Of a stretch of DNA of 64,000 nucleotides, positions 8,285-17,383 are shown one piece after another. Made by a program: the position numbers and the translations under genes. The DNA comes from Noviherbaspirillum aerium. Its GTDB lineage: Bacteria; Pseudomonadota; Gammaproteobacteria; Burkholderiales; Burkholderiaceae_D. The notes below the pieces were generated by a model. That model saw only the letters and a list, made by a program, of their open reading frames with translations, was not told the origin of the DNA and searched no databases. The stretch lies in the NCBI RefSeq assembly GCF_008929045.1, contig NZ_VFAH01000015.1, positions 79,165 to 143,164 on the forward strand. Reading direction: 5' to 3'. Numbering within the stretch: position 1 is the stretch's first letter; each line of letters opens with the position of its first letter.

Positions 8285-8757
8285 GCTTCATCAATCAATT
8301 TCTGAAGAATCTGAAGCGTATCGAACCCTGCCCTCGCCTGATCTTCGCTCAGCCGGCCGACGGTTTCCGCACGCAATTGATTAATGGCGGCATTGATGCG
8401 CACCACGACGCGTCTTGCCTTGGGGGTAAGACGCACCATCTTGACGCGCGCATCCTCCGGAGGCGCAATCCGCGTGACCCAAGCTTCGTCCTCAAGTTGC
8501 TTGACGAGGCGGGTGACGGTCGGCGGCTCGATGCCAAGCATGCGCGCCAGATCCGATTGGGCAAGTCCGCCTTCAATGCGGGAGAGATAGAGCAAGGCAG
8601 TCCAGCGCGACTGGCTCAAGCCGGTCGGCTTCAGGCGCTGCGTCACCTTGTCGCGCCAGGCGCGGCTGACATCGCCAATGGCCACCCCGAATTTTTCCTG
8701 GATGGTGCCCTGCGCCTGCATCTCGACAAGTTTCGTCAGTGGTTTCATGGTGCCCAT
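8281..8757 (-). CDS. MarR-family transcriptional regulator
   Basis: A 158-residue MarR protein. The winged helix runs through GLSQSRWTALLYLSRIEGGL, QSDLARMLGIEPPTVTRLVKQLE (recognition helix) and the wing WVTRIAPPEDARVKMVRLT. MarR proteins repress efflux or aromatic-stress genes and release DNA on binding phenolic ligands. The ATG at 8757 is used; an ATG at 8748 is equally possible and neither has a strong ribosome binding site. The divergent neighbour is a decayed HlyD/EmrA-like adaptor, so this was probably the regulator of a lost efflux operon. Its stop codon falls inside the terminal repeat of the interspersed element, so the original C-terminus may have been altered. Confidence 0.88.
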   Translation of the reverse strand: MGTMKPLTKLVEMQAQGTIQEKFGVAIGDVSRAWRDKVTQRLKPTGLSQSRWTALLYLSRIEGGLAQSDLARMLGIEPPTVTRLVKQLEDEAWVTRIAPPEDARVKMVRLTPKARRVVVRINAAINQLRAETVGRLSEDQARAGFDTLQILQKLIDEA

Positions 8758-8806
8758 GCAAGCGATTTTAGCTCATATGCCAGAATAGTTTGCATAGCTA
8801 ACTATT

Positions 8807-9086
8807 TTGGACCATGGGCTTCATCCTGCCCTGCATGCCGCCTTGAAGGCGTTGCGGAGCTTGTTTCCGTTCTTCATGGAGAAACCTTTTCCCGTTACTG
8901 TTCTTGTGCTGCTGTTCTCTCCGATTTCGAGCGCCAGCTGGCGCGGCCGCCACCTCCTAGGCAAAGGCTTCATTTCGCAAGGCGCAGTTGATACGGTGCA
9001 AAGCCAAGTCGACAGCGCACGTGCAACCTTGTAGACCGACCAGGCCGCCATCAATGCTGCGCGACTGGCTTTGAGCTACACGTATA
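8807..9086 (+). pseudogene. remnant of HlyD/EmrA-type membrane fusion protein
   Basis: After an apparent start, the frame reads LLGKGFISQGAVDTVQSQVD-SARATL, meets TAG at 9032-9034, and continues TDQAAINAARLALSYT. This is the coiled-coil hairpin and the following lipoyl strand of periplasmic adaptor proteins of EmrA/HlyD/AcrA type. The rest of the roughly 350-residue protein is absent both before and after. Sequence to 9274 shows no continuing homology that I can see. It fits a decayed efflux gene once controlled by the adjacent MarR. Confidence 0.55.
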
Positions 9087-9274
9087 GCCGCGGGAGTTCC
9101 TCGGGATGCGCTCGCGACGTCAGCAGCGATTTCCGGCTCAAATGCCTGCCGGAATCGCTGCGTATCAACCGTGACAATGCCAACCTGCTCGGGGTACTGA
9201 TGCAGGACCTGCGTAGCGCCCCAGGAAAAACGCGAGACGGGAAACCGGCGCCGCCCGGGCGCCGCAAGGCCAGC

Positions 9275-10087
9275 TTACAGACGGCGCAGGCGCTCGACCA
9301 GTTCCAGCAGACGTGGCTTGACTTCGTTGAGCAGGAAGTCGGGAGAGAGATTGAACGAGGGACCTCCGCAATTGATGCTCAGGATGGAGGTGCCGTTGGT
9401 GGGCCGGAAAGCGACGGCAATGGCATTGACATCATGCTGCCAGTCACCGAACGAGGTGCAGCAGCCGATGCGGTGGTATTCCTCGACCGAACGCGCGACT
9501 CCCTCCTCGATGGCGGGCCATTTGAGTTCGTCGAGTTCGCGCACGCGTTCCAGGATATCGCTGCGCTCGCTGTTGGATGTTTCCGCCAGATAGGCACGGC
9601 CCATGGCGGTCTGTGCGATCGGGATGCGCGCGCCGACGTCCAGCCGCAAGGTCAGCGCGGCCTGGCTGCGGCAGTTTTCGATATAGATCATGCTGAGACG
9701 GTCGCGCATGCCGAGCGACACGGTGGCATGGGAAAAGTCGGCCAGCTCCTGCATGTAAGGACGCGCATACTGGCGGATGTCGAGCTTGGACAGCATCGCG
9801 CTGCCCAGTGCCAGGCTGGCGGTGCCGAGCCGGTATTTGCCGACTTGCTCGTCATACTGCAGATAGCCGAGCTTGGTCAGCGTATAGGTCAGGCGCGAAA
9901 CCGTCGACTTCGGCAGCTTTGCCCTTTCGGCAAGTTCCTGGTTGCCGAGCATCTTTTCTCCGGAACGAAAGCAGGACAGCAACTCCAGGCCGCGCGCCAG
10001 CGCGGTGACGAAATGGCGGTCTTCCTTGGCGTTGGACTGCTTTGCCGCCGGCATGTCTTCTTCGTTGATGTCGTTGACGTCGTCCAT
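9275..10087 (-). CDS. IclR-family transcriptional regulator
   Basis: A 270-residue IclR protein with the N-terminal winged helix (FVTALARGLELLSCFRSGE, then NQELAERAKLPKSTVSRLTYTLTKLGYL) and the C-terminal effector domain (TLRLDVGARIPIAQTAMGRAYLA, VNAIAVAFRP, NLSPDFLLNEVKPRLLELVERL). This is the PcaR/PobR-like layout used for aromatic and acid catabolism. A TTG 15 bases upstream could extend the protein, but ATG at 10087 has a GAGAT element at good spacing. It lies 197 bases downstream of an acyl-CoA ligase on the same strand. Its likely targets are the ligase and the divergent beta-oxidation operon, whose shared promoter has a candidate inverted repeat. Confidence 0.9.
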   Translation of the reverse strand: MDDVNDINEEDMPAAKQSNAKEDRHFVTALARGLELLSCFRSGEKMLGNQELAERAKLPKSTVSRLTYTLTKLGYLQYDEQVGKYRLGTASLALGSAMLSKLDIRQYARPYMQELADFSHATVSLGMRDRLSMIYIENCRSQAALTLRLDVGARIPIAQTAMGRAYLAETSNSERSDILERVRELDELKWPAIEEGVARSVEEYHRIGCCTSFGDWQHDVNAIAVAFRPTNGTSILSINCGGPSFNLSPDFLLNEVKPRLLELVERLRRL

Positions 10088-10284
10088 GGCATCTCGTTTC
10101 AATTGCGGTCGCCTTCCTCATCCAGTGTTACGGGCGGCTTGCGAGGTGTAGCCGCGACGATTGGTAAATAGCTGCTTCACGGCATTATCCGACATCGCGC
10201 TGCCAAAGCAAAATCAATGAATTCGATTCCATGGCTTGCGCCCGGGGAAGGATGCATTTCAGGCATGCACCTCCGGCATGCTCT

Positions 10285-11820
10285 TCAAACATGCATCTGC
10301 TGCGCCCGCTGCTGTAATTCCTTCTTCAGGATCTTGCCCGTGGCAGCTGCCGGCAGCTGTTCGAGAACGATGACATCGGAAGGAACCTTGTACGGCGACA
10401 AGTTGGCCTTCAGATGCGCACGCAGCGCTTCCATGTCGATGGTGCTGCCTTGCGCGCATTCCACAAACGCCACCACCTCCTCGTTGCCCTCGACGGTGCG
10501 GCCAACGACCGCGGACTGCACCACGTCGGGATAGGCGTTCAATACCTGCTCCACTTCGATCGGGTAGACGTTGAAGCCCGAGCGGATGATCAGCTCCTTG
10601 CTGCGGCCGACAATGGCGATCGCGCCATCATCCTGCTGGCAGGCCAGATCGCCGGTACGCAGCCAGCCGTCCGGCGTGACCGCCTCGGCAGTCAGTTCCG
10701 GCGCGCGGTAATAGCCTTTCATCACGTTCGGACCGCGTACCCACAATTCGCCGACACCCTCGCTGTCCTGGTCGGCGCCATGCAGCAGGATTTCGACGCC
10801 GGGAATGGCCTGGCCGACCGAGCAGTCGGCGCGGGGCGCATCCAGGCGGGTCTGGCAGATGGACGGCGAGGCTTCGGTCATGCCGTAGCCGTTCTGGAGG
10901 ATCAGGCCGAAGGTTTTTTCGAATGCTTCCTTCAGCGGCATGGTCAGAGGAGCGCCGCCCGACTGGGCAACGCGCAGCGCGGGTGCGCGTAGCGCCACCC
11001 CGTTGCTTTCTCCCCATTCAAGCAGTTTCGCGTACATCGCGGGCGCGCCATGCATCACGGTAATGCCCTCGTTGGCAAGCGCATGCGCCAGCGTTTCGGG
11101 CTGGTAGCGCGCCACGAGATGAAGCGATGCGCCGCCAAGCAGTGCGGCAACCAGCAGCGCCGACAGTCCGTAGACATGGGACAGCGGGAGCACGCCGTAA
11201 ATGACATCGGTCGGCACCAGCTTGCGCATGCGGCAATTATTGGCCCCAATGAACAGGAGATTGGCATGGGTCAGCATGACGGCTTTCGGCGCACCGGTCG
11301 TGCCCGAGGTATAGACCATCGCGGCTACCTGTTTCGCGCCGTCTTCCTCCACCGGTTCGGGCTGCGTGCCCTCGTTCAGCGGTCCGAGCATCAATGACCC
11401 AATGGCCGGCCACTCGACCGTCTTCGCGCCGCGCTGTTCGCCATGGGCCCTGGCCTGTGACGAGACAGCGCTGAAGTACAGCGCGATACGGGCGCCGGAA
11501 TGGGACAGGAAATTGTCGATCTCGCGTGCCGACAGGCGTGCGTTGACCGTCGCCGACCAGGCCTGCAGCCGGCTGACGGCAAGGATGCATACCGCCAGGG
11601 AAACGCAGTTCTCGGCCACCAGCAGGACCCGGTCGCCGGCGCGCACCCCGGCATCCTGCAGTTTGCCGGCCGCCTCGTCGACCGCTGTAGCCAGTTCTCC
11701 GTAGGAAAGCCGGCGTTCGCTATCCGCAAGCGCGATCTTGTCCGGATAACTGGCGGTCCAAGTCAGGAAAACCTCATGGATTCGGCAAGGGCTGCCCGGC
11801 TGGTTGACGGTATGGTTCAT
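10285..11820 (-). CDS. AMP-forming acyl-CoA ligase
   Basis: A 511-residue class I adenylate-forming enzyme. The P-loop-like YTSGTTGAPK lies at residues 170-179, followed by QNGYGMTEASP (A5), DGWLRTGDLA (A7), GRSKELIIRSGFNVYPIEVE (A8) and a C-terminal Lys in TGKILKKEL. It activates a carboxylic acid to its CoA thioester via an acyl-adenylate. GAGGAAG precedes the ATG at 11820. It is divergent from the 12164-18520 operon and probably supplies the first step: activation of the acid that is then beta-oxidised. The pimeloyl-CoA ligase of the pim pathway is the functional parallel, but the substrate cannot be fixed from sequence. Confidence 0.9.
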   Translation of the reverse strand: MNHTVNQPGSPCRIHEVFLTWTASYPDKIALADSERRLSYGELATAVDEAAGKLQDAGVRAGDRVLLVAENCVSLAVCILAVSRLQAWSATVNARLSAREIDNFLSHSGARIALYFSAVSSQARAHGEQRGAKTVEWPAIGSLMLGPLNEGTQPEPVEEDGAKQVAAMVYTSGTTGAPKAVMLTHANLLFIGANNCRMRKLVPTDVIYGVLPLSHVYGLSALLVAALLGGASLHLVARYQPETLAHALANEGITVMHGAPAMYAKLLEWGESNGVALRAPALRVAQSGGAPLTMPLKEAFEKTFGLILQNGYGMTEASPSICQTRLDAPRADCSVGQAIPGVEILLHGADQDSEGVGELWVRGPNVMKGYYRAPELTAEAVTPDGWLRTGDLACQQDDGAIAIVGRSKELIIRSGFNVYPIEVEQVLNAYPDVVQSAVVGRTVEGNEEVVAFVECAQGSTIDMEALRAHLKANLSPYKVPSDVIVLEQLPAAATGKILKKELQQRAQQMHV

Positions 11821-11931
11821 GACATCTTCCTCAATTACATGGCATGCAAGGACGTCCGCCTCGTATTGCCTGTCGTGCAAGCCGAAATAGTGGCATACAG
11901 CAAATTGAAATGCAATCGAAATGCGGAATAA

Positions 11932-11953
11932 TGTTCCACTGTGCAGTTCAACA
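11932..11953. promoter_or_regulatory. candidate operator in the divergent ligase / beta-oxidation promoter
   Basis: An inverted repeat, TGTTCCAC-TGTGCA-GTTCAACA (six of eight arm positions matching), lies midway between the divergent ligase and the operon starting at 12164. Its form is like IclR-family operators, and an IclR gene is next to the ligase. The assignment is positional. Confidence 0.35.
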
Positions 11954-12073
11954 ATGCATGAAGCTAATGACAACCAAACAGCTGACCCAGATTTCTGGCA
12001 ACTTTTCCTGGCGACACATTAAATTCCTTGAATTAAGTCCAAGGCAATCGACGGCGAGACGGGAAGCGATTTC

Positions 12074-12102
12074 TTGACATCATGTAGGCAAACACATACA
12101 GT
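12074..12102 (+). promoter_or_regulatory. sigma70-type promoter for the beta-oxidation operon
   Basis: A consensus TTGACA at 12074-12079, a 17-base spacer and TACAGT at 12097-12102 lie 62 bases before the ATG of the first gene. No other feature is visible in the 343-base divergent region apart from the inverted repeat near 11940. Confidence 0.65.
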
Positions 12103-12163
12103 GCCGTTTTAAGGATTTTTCTTCTGCACTGCAGAACTTTATTCCAAATCTGAGGAGATAAGG

Positions 12164-13705
12164 ATGGAGACAGGATCACGGCCGGCGCCGACTTCGCCGG
12201 ATTTGATCATCGGGCTGGTCGGCTGCGGCATCATGGGAAGGGGAATCGCGCAGATCGCCGTGCTGTCAGGCGCCCGCGTGCGCCTGCACGACGGCCGGGA
12301 AGGCGCCGCCGCGGCGGCGCGGGACGAACTGATTGCCACCTTCGGCAAGCTCGTCGAAAAGGGCAAGCTGGATGGAGCCGCGGCACAGCAGGCCGGCGAA
12401 CGGCTTGCCGCGTGCAAGGGCCTGGACGACATGGCGGACTGCCATGTGATCGTCGAAGCCATCGTGGAAAATCTCGATGCCAAGAAGGCACTGTTCGCTT
12501 CCCTCGAAGGCATCGTTTCCACCGACGCCATCCTCGCTACCAATACCTCTTCCCTGCCTGTCACCGCGATCGCCGCCGGCCTCAAGCATCCGGAGCGCGT
12601 CGCCGGTTTCCACTTCTTCAATCCGGTGCCATTGATGAAGATCGTGGAAGCCATCGGCGGCTTCCTGACCGCGCCCGCGGTGGTGGATTACCTGCTCGCG
12701 CTCGGCAAGCATTGGGGCCATACCGCAGTGCGGGCCAAGGATACGCCCGGCTTCATCGTCAATCATGCGGGGCGCGGATACGGCACCGAAGGCTTGCGCC
12801 TGCTGGCTGAAGGCGTCGCATCGGTGCCGGCGCTGGACAACATCCTGCGCGACACCGCCGGCTTCCGCCTTGGTCCGTGCGAGCTGCTGGACCTGACCGG
12901 CCTCGACGTCTCCCATCCGGTGATGGAGTCGATCTACCACCAGTACTATGAAGAGCCGCGCTTCCGTCCGCAGGTGCATACCCGCCAGATGCTGACCGCG
13001 GGCGCGCTCGGCAAGAAGGTGGGCCACGGTTTCTATCGCTACGGCGCCGACGGCAAGAAGGAAGCCGTCGCGGAACCGGCGCAGCCTACCGCCAAGGCAA
13101 CCAGTGCCTGGCTTAGCCAGGAACGTCCGGAACTGGCCGAGCGCATCGCGGTGCTGATCGCCGCCGCCGGCATTCCGCTGGAATCGGGCGAGCGCCCCAG
13201 CGATTCCGCGCTGTGCATCGTGACCCCGCTCGGCGAAGACGCCACCACCTGCTGCGTGCGTGAAAACCTGGATGCGCGTCGCACGGTGGGCGTGGAAGCG
13301 CTGTTCGATGCCAGCCGCCGCCGTGTGGTGATGACGACGCCGGCCACCGATGCGCAGTATCTGGCAATGGCCTGCGGCCTGTTCGGCGCCACCGGTACCC
13401 CGGTCAGCGTCATCCGCGACAGCGCCGGACTGGTCTCGCAGCGCGTGGTCGCGCATATCGTCAATATCGCCTGTGAAATCGCGCAGCAGGGCATCGCCGA
13501 TCCGCAGGACATCGACCGCGCGGTGACGCTGGGCCTCGGCTATCCGCTCGGCCCTCTCGCCTGGGGCGACCAGCTCGGCCCGCGCACCGTGCTTGCCATC
13601 CTGAAGAATCTTGAACAGCAAACCGGCGACAGCCGCTACCGCCCCAGCCCCTGGCTGCAGCGTCGCGCCCTGCTCGGCCTCTCACTACATCACAAGGAGA
13701 TCTGA
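12164..13705 (+). CDS. 3-hydroxyacyl-CoA dehydrogenase (PaaH-like, two-domain)
   Basis: A 513-residue NAD-dependent 3-hydroxyacyl-CoA dehydrogenase. The Rossmann motif GLVGCGIMGRGIAQ starts at residue 17, and the catalytic region is TNTSSLPVTAIAAGLKHPERVAGFHFFNP. A first C-terminal domain has the DTPGFIVNHAGRGY segment. A duplicated helical domain at the C-terminus repeats the pattern (RDSAGLVSQRVVAHIVNIAC, LGLGYPLGPLAWGDQLG). This double architecture is that of PaaH/PaaC-type enzymes rather than the short FadB2 type. It opens a five-gene operon. GAGGAG precedes the ATG. The operon contains no enoyl-CoA hydratase, so that activity must come from elsewhere. Confidence 0.92.
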   Translation: METGSRPAPTSPDLIIGLVGCGIMGRGIAQIAVLSGARVRLHDGREGAAAAARDELIATFGKLVEKGKLDGAAAQQAGERLAACKGLDDMADCHVIVEAIVENLDAKKALFASLEGIVSTDAILATNTSSLPVTAIAAGLKHPERVAGFHFFNPVPLMKIVEAIGGFLTAPAVVDYLLALGKHWGHTAVRAKDTPGFIVNHAGRGYGTEGLRLLAEGVASVPALDNILRDTAGFRLGPCELLDLTGLDVSHPVMESIYHQYYEEPRFRPQVHTRQMLTAGALGKKVGHGFYRYGADGKKEAVAEPAQPTAKATSAWLSQERPELAERIAVLIAAAGIPLESGERPSDSALCIVTPLGEDATTCCVRENLDARRTVGVEALFDASRRRVVMTTPATDAQYLAMACGLFGATGTPVSVIRDSAGLVSQRVVAHIVNIACEIAQQGIADPQDIDRAVTLGLGYPLGPLAWGDQLGPRTVLAILKNLEQQTGDSRYRPSPWLQRRALLGLSLHHKEI

Positions 13706-13708
13706 TCC

Positions 13709-14911
13709 ATGCTCGACGCTTACATTTACGATGGCCTGCGTTCCCCCATCGGCCGCCATGGCGGCGCTCTGGCAGCGGTGCGTCCCGATGACCTGGCGGC
13801 CGAAGTCATGCGCGCCGTGGTCGCCCGCAATCCCTGGAAACCGGAACAGATCGAAGACGTGATCCTTGGCGACACCAACCAAGCCGGCGAGGATTCGCGC
13901 AACGTCGCCCGCAATGCCCTGCTCGCCGCCGGCCTGCCGGTGACCGTCGCCGGACAGACCGTCAACCGGCTGTGCGCCAGCGGCCTTGCCGCCATCATGG
14001 ATGCAGCCCGTGCCGTCACCTGCGGCGAAGGCGAGCTGTATCTGGCCGGCGGCGTGGAAAGCATGAGCCGCGCTCCCTTCGTCGTCGCCAAATCCGAATC
14101 CGCATTCAGCCGCGACTTCAAGGTATTCGACACCACCATCGGCGCCCGCTTCCCCAATCCCAAGGTCACCAAGGAATTCGGCGGCCACACCATGCCGGAA
14201 ACCGGCGACAACGTGGCCCATGAATTCGGCATCACCCGCGAGCAGGCCGATGCCTTCGCGCTGGCATCGCAGATGAAATACCACGCCGCGCTGCAGGATG
14301 GTTTCTACACCGGCGAAATCCATCCGATCAGCGTGCCGACCGGCCGCAAGACGCCGCCGGTACTGGTCGACAAGGATGAGCATCCGCGCCCCGAAACCAC
14401 CGCCGCGACACTCGAAAAGCTCAAGCCGCTGTTCGAAGGCGGCGTCGTCACGGCCGGCAATGCGTCGGGCATCAATGACGGTGCAGCGGCTCTCCTGATC
14501 GGCAGCCGTGCCGTCGGCGAGCAGGCCGGCAAGGCGCCGATGGTGCGCATCCTGTCGGCGGCGGTTGCCGGCGTCGAGCCGCGCGTCATGGGCATCGGCC
14601 CTGTCTATGCGATCCGCAAGGCGCTGCAGCGCGCCAACCTGTCGCTGGCCGACATGGACATCATTGAAATCAATGAAGCCTTCGCCAGCCAGGTGCTCGG
14701 CTGCCTGAAGCTGCTGGAGATCGATTTCAACGACAGCCGCGTCAATCCCAACGGCGGCGCCATCGCCATCGGCCATCCGCTCGGCGCATCCGGTGCCCGC
14801 CTGGCCCTGAGCGCCAGCCGCGAACTCGCCCGCCGCAACGGCCGCTATGCGGTCGTCAGCCTGTGCATCGGCGTCGGCCAGGGCCTGGCCGTCGTTATCG
14901 AAAAAGTCTAA
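13709..14911 (+). CDS. acetyl-CoA acyltransferase (3-oxoadipyl-CoA thiolase-like)
   Basis: A 400-residue degradative thiolase with catalytic Cys89 in NRLCASG, His in IGHPLGASG and Cys in CIGVGQG. The N-terminus (AYIYDGLRSPIGRHGGALAAVRPDDLAAEV) is the signature seen in PcaF/PaaJ 3-oxoadipyl-CoA thiolases. It would cleave a 3-oxoacyl-CoA, likely of a dicarboxylic acid, giving acetyl-CoA and a shortened acyl-CoA. It starts 3 bases after the stop of the preceding dehydrogenase, so the two are translationally coupled. Substrate preference for dicarboxylyl chains is an inference from the family and from the PimCD and GcdH neighbours. Confidence 0.92.
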   Translation: MLDAYIYDGLRSPIGRHGGALAAVRPDDLAAEVMRAVVARNPWKPEQIEDVILGDTNQAGEDSRNVARNALLAAGLPVTVAGQTVNRLCASGLAAIMDAARAVTCGEGELYLAGGVESMSRAPFVVAKSESAFSRDFKVFDTTIGARFPNPKVTKEFGGHTMPETGDNVAHEFGITREQADAFALASQMKYHAALQDGFYTGEIHPISVPTGRKTPPVLVDKDEHPRPETTAATLEKLKPLFEGGVVTAGNASGINDGAAALLIGSRAVGEQAGKAPMVRILSAAVAGVEPRVMGIGPVYAIRKALQRANLSLADMDIIEINEAFASQVLGCLKLLEIDFNDSRVNPNGGAIAIGHPLGASGARLALSASRELARRNGRYAVVSLCIGVGQGLAVVIEKV

Positions 14912-14944
14912 GCAAAGTCCACGCATTCAAGATCGGAGACCATC

Positions 14945-16126
14945 ATGTCCAGCCACAAAGTTCAATTCCACTGGGACGACCCGCTGCTGCTGAACGAGCA
15001 GCTCACCGCCGACGAACGCGCCGTCCGCGAAGCCGCCAACGCCTATTGCCAGGACAAGCTGCAGCCGCGCGTGCTCGAAGCCTTCCGCCATGAAACCACC
15101 GACCCGGCCATCTTCCGCGAGATGGGCGAACTCGGCCTGCTCGGCCCGACCATTCCCGAACAGTACGGAGGGCCCGGCCTGAACTACGTGTCCTACGGCC
15201 TGATCGCCCGCGAGGTCGAACGCGTCGATTCCGGCTACCGCTCGATGATGAGCGTACAGTCCTCGCTGGTCATGGTGCCGATCTTCGAATTCGGCAATGA
15301 AGAGACAAAACAGAAGTACCTGCCCAAGCTGGCCACCGGCGAATGGATCGGCTGCTTCGGCCTGACCGAGCCGAACCACGGCTCCGATCCCGGCTCCATG
15401 GTCACCCGTGCCAGGAAAGTCGACGGCGGCTACTGCCTGACCGGCAGCAAGATGTGGATTTCCAACTCCCCGATCGCCGATGTGTTCGTGGTCTGGGCGA
15501 AGGATGACGAAGGCGCGATCCGCGGCTTCGTGCTGGAAAAGGGCTGGAAGGGGCTGAGCGCACCGGCCATCCACGGCAAGTTCGGCTTGCGCGCCTCGAT
15601 CACCGGCGAAATCGTGATGGATGAAGTGTTCTGCCCGGAAGAGAACGCCTTCCCGGAAGTGCGCGGCCTGAAGGGCCCGTTCACCTGCCTCAATTCCGCC
15701 CGCTACGGCATTGCCTGGGGCGCGCTCGGCGCCGCCGAATCCTGCTGGCATACCGCACGCCAGTATGTGCTCGACCGCAAGCAGTTCGGCAAGCCGCTGG
15801 CCGCCAACCAGCTGATCCAGAAGAAGCTGGCCGACATGCAGACCGAGATCACCATGGGCCTGCAGGGCTGCCTGCGCCTGGGGCGCATGAAGGACGAAGG
15901 CACCGCCGCCGTGGCCATCACCTCGATGATGAAGCGCAATTCCTGCGGCAAGGCGCTGGACGTGGCGCGCATGGCGCGCGACATGCTGGGCGGGAATGGC
16001 ATTTCGGACGAATTCGGCGTGATCCGCCACATGGTCAACCTGGAAGTCGTCAACACCTATGAAGGCACGCACGACATCCATGCGCTGATCCTGGGCCGCG
16101 AGCAGACCGGCATTGCCGCCTTCTGA
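14945..16126 (+). CDS. gcdH: glutaryl-CoA dehydrogenase-like acyl-CoA dehydrogenase
   Basis: A 393-residue FAD acyl-CoA dehydrogenase whose closest type is Gcd[21 protein letters not shown] near the start, [15 protein letters not shown] at the flavin site, [20 protein letters not shown], and catalytic Glu373 in [19 protein letters not shown]. GcdH oxidises and decarboxylates glutaryl-CoA to crotonyl-CoA and CO2. Within this operon it would take the C5 end product of odd-chain dicarboxylate oxidation (pimelate to glutaryl-CoA). The gene follows the thiolase by 33 bases. The symbol is given on family resemblance; a related decarboxylating dehydrogenase is possible. Confidence 0.85.
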   Translation: MSSHKVQFHWDDPLLLNEQLTADERAVREAANAYCQDKLQPRVLEAFRHETTDPAIFREMGELGLLGPTIPEQYGGPGLNYVSYGLIAREVERVDSGYRSMMSVQSSLVMVPIFEFGNEETKQKYLPKLATGEWIGCFGLTEPNHGSDPGSMVTRARKVDGGYCLTGSKMWISNSPIADVFVVWAKDDEGAIRGFVLEKGWKGLSAPAIHGKFGLRASITGEIVMDEVFCPEENAFPEVRGLKGPFTCLNSARYGIAWGALGAAESCWHTARQYVLDRKQFGKPLAANQLIQKKLADMQTEITMGLQGCLRLGRMKDEGTAAVAITSMMKRNSCGKALDVARMARDMLGGNGISDEFGVIRHMVNLEVVNTYEGTHDIHALILGREQTGIAAF

Positions 16127-16177
16127 TCATTCGGATCGGCGGCGCTCCAAGGCTAAACAAAAACACCAGAGGCACAC

Positions 16178-17374
16178 ATGGACCTTAATTTCTCTCCCGA
16201 AGAACTTGCGTTCCGCCAGGAAGTGCGCGAGTTCGTCGCCAGCTCCCTGCCGGCGGATATTCAGCACAAGGTGCTCAACGGCCTGGTCCTGCACAGCGAA
16301 GACTACATCCGCTGGCAGAAGATCCTGCATGCCAAGGGCTGGGGCGGCTCCGGCTGGCGCAAGGAGTTCGGCGGCACCGGCTGGAGCGCCGGACAGCAAT
16401 ACATCTTCGAGGAGGAATGCGCCGCCGCCGGCGCGCCGCGCATGGTGCCCTTCGGCCTGAAGATGGTCGCTCCCGTCATCATGCAATACGGCTCGCCGGC
16501 GCAGCAGGAACGCTTCCTGCCGAAGATCCTGGCCGCCGACGAATGGTGGTGCCAGGGCTATTCGGAGCCGGGCTCCGGCTCCGACCTGGCCTCGGTCAAG
16601 ACGCGCGCCGTGCTTGAAGGCGACCATTACGTCGTCAACGGCCAGAAAACCTGGACCACGCAGGGCCAGTATGCGGACTGGATTTTCTGCCTGGTGCGCA
16701 CCGATGCCGAAGTCAAGCCGCAGCGCGGCATCTCCTTCCTGCTGATCGACATGAAGACGCCCGGCATCACCGTGCGCCCGATCATCACGATGGACGGCGC
16801 CCATGAAGTCAATGAAGTCTGGTTCGAGAACGTGCGCGTGCCGGTGGAAAACCGCGTCGGCGAAGAGAACGCCGGCTGGACCTATGCGAAATTCCTGCTC
16901 GGCCACGAGCGCACCAACATTGCCGGCATCGGCATCGCCAAGCGCGAGATCGCGCGCCTCAAGCGCATCGCCACGCTGGAAACCAAGAACGGCAAGCCGC
17001 TGATCAAGGACCCGATGTTCGCCTCGCGCATCGCCCAGGTCGAAATCGACCTGACCGCGCTGGAGATCACCAACCTGCGCGTGCTGTCGGCGGAAGCCGC
17101 GCACCGGGCGCCGGGACCCGAAGCCTCGATCCTGAAGATCAAGGGCACCGAGATCCAGCAGGCCATCACGGAACTGCTGGTGCAGGCGGTGGGCACCTAT
17201 GCGCTGCCGCTGCGCCGCGACGCCATGGCCGCCGGTTACCAGGGCGATGCGGTGGGGCCGTTCTATGCGACGCCGCTGGCCGCCAATTACCTGAACATGC
17301 GCAAGCTGTCGATCTACGGCGGCTCGAACGAAATCCAGAAGAACATCATCTCGCAGATGATCCTTGGCCTGTAG
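16178..17374 (+). CDS. pimC: acyl-CoA dehydrogenase, pimeloyl-CoA dehydrogenase large-subunit type
   Basis: A 398-residue acyl-CoA dehydrogenase of the PimC/FadE group. Distinct features are MDLNFSPEELAFRQEVREFV, WGGSGWRKEFGGTGWSAGQQ, the flavin segment QGYSEPGSGSDLASVKTRA, and the C-terminal YGGSNEIQKNIISQMILGL. Such proteins usually pair with a shorter, divergent partner (PimD) encoded next to them, as here. In Rhodopseudomonas, PimCD introduces the double bond in pimeloyl-CoA and other dicarboxylyl- or fatty acyl-CoAs. It starts 51 bases after the gcdH-like gene. The pim assignment rests on the pair and on general resemblance. Confidence 0.8.
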   Translation: MDLNFSPEELAFRQEVREFVASSLPADIQHKVLNGLVLHSEDYIRWQKILHAKGWGGSGWRKEFGGTGWSAGQQYIFEEECAAAGAPRMVPFGLKMVAPVIMQYGSPAQQERFLPKILAADEWWCQGYSEPGSGSDLASVKTRAVLEGDHYVVNGQKTWTTQGQYADWIFCLVRTDAEVKPQRGISFLLIDMKTPGITVRPIITMDGAHEVNEVWFENVRVPVENRVGEENAGWTYAKFLLGHERTNIAGIGIAKREIARLKRIATLETKNGKPLIKDPMFASRIAQVEIDLTALEITNLRVLSAEAAHRAPGPEASILKIKGTEIQQAITELLVQAVGTYALPLRRDAMAAGYQGDAVGPFYATPLAANYLNMRKLSIYGGSNEIQKNIISQMILGL

Positions 17375-17383
17375 GAGCACCCA

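Noticed and set aside
11821..11973. N-terminal extension of the acyl-CoA ligase
   Set aside because: GAGGAAG is in front of ATG 11820, and the extension is unlike the family. It lies in the divergent promoter.
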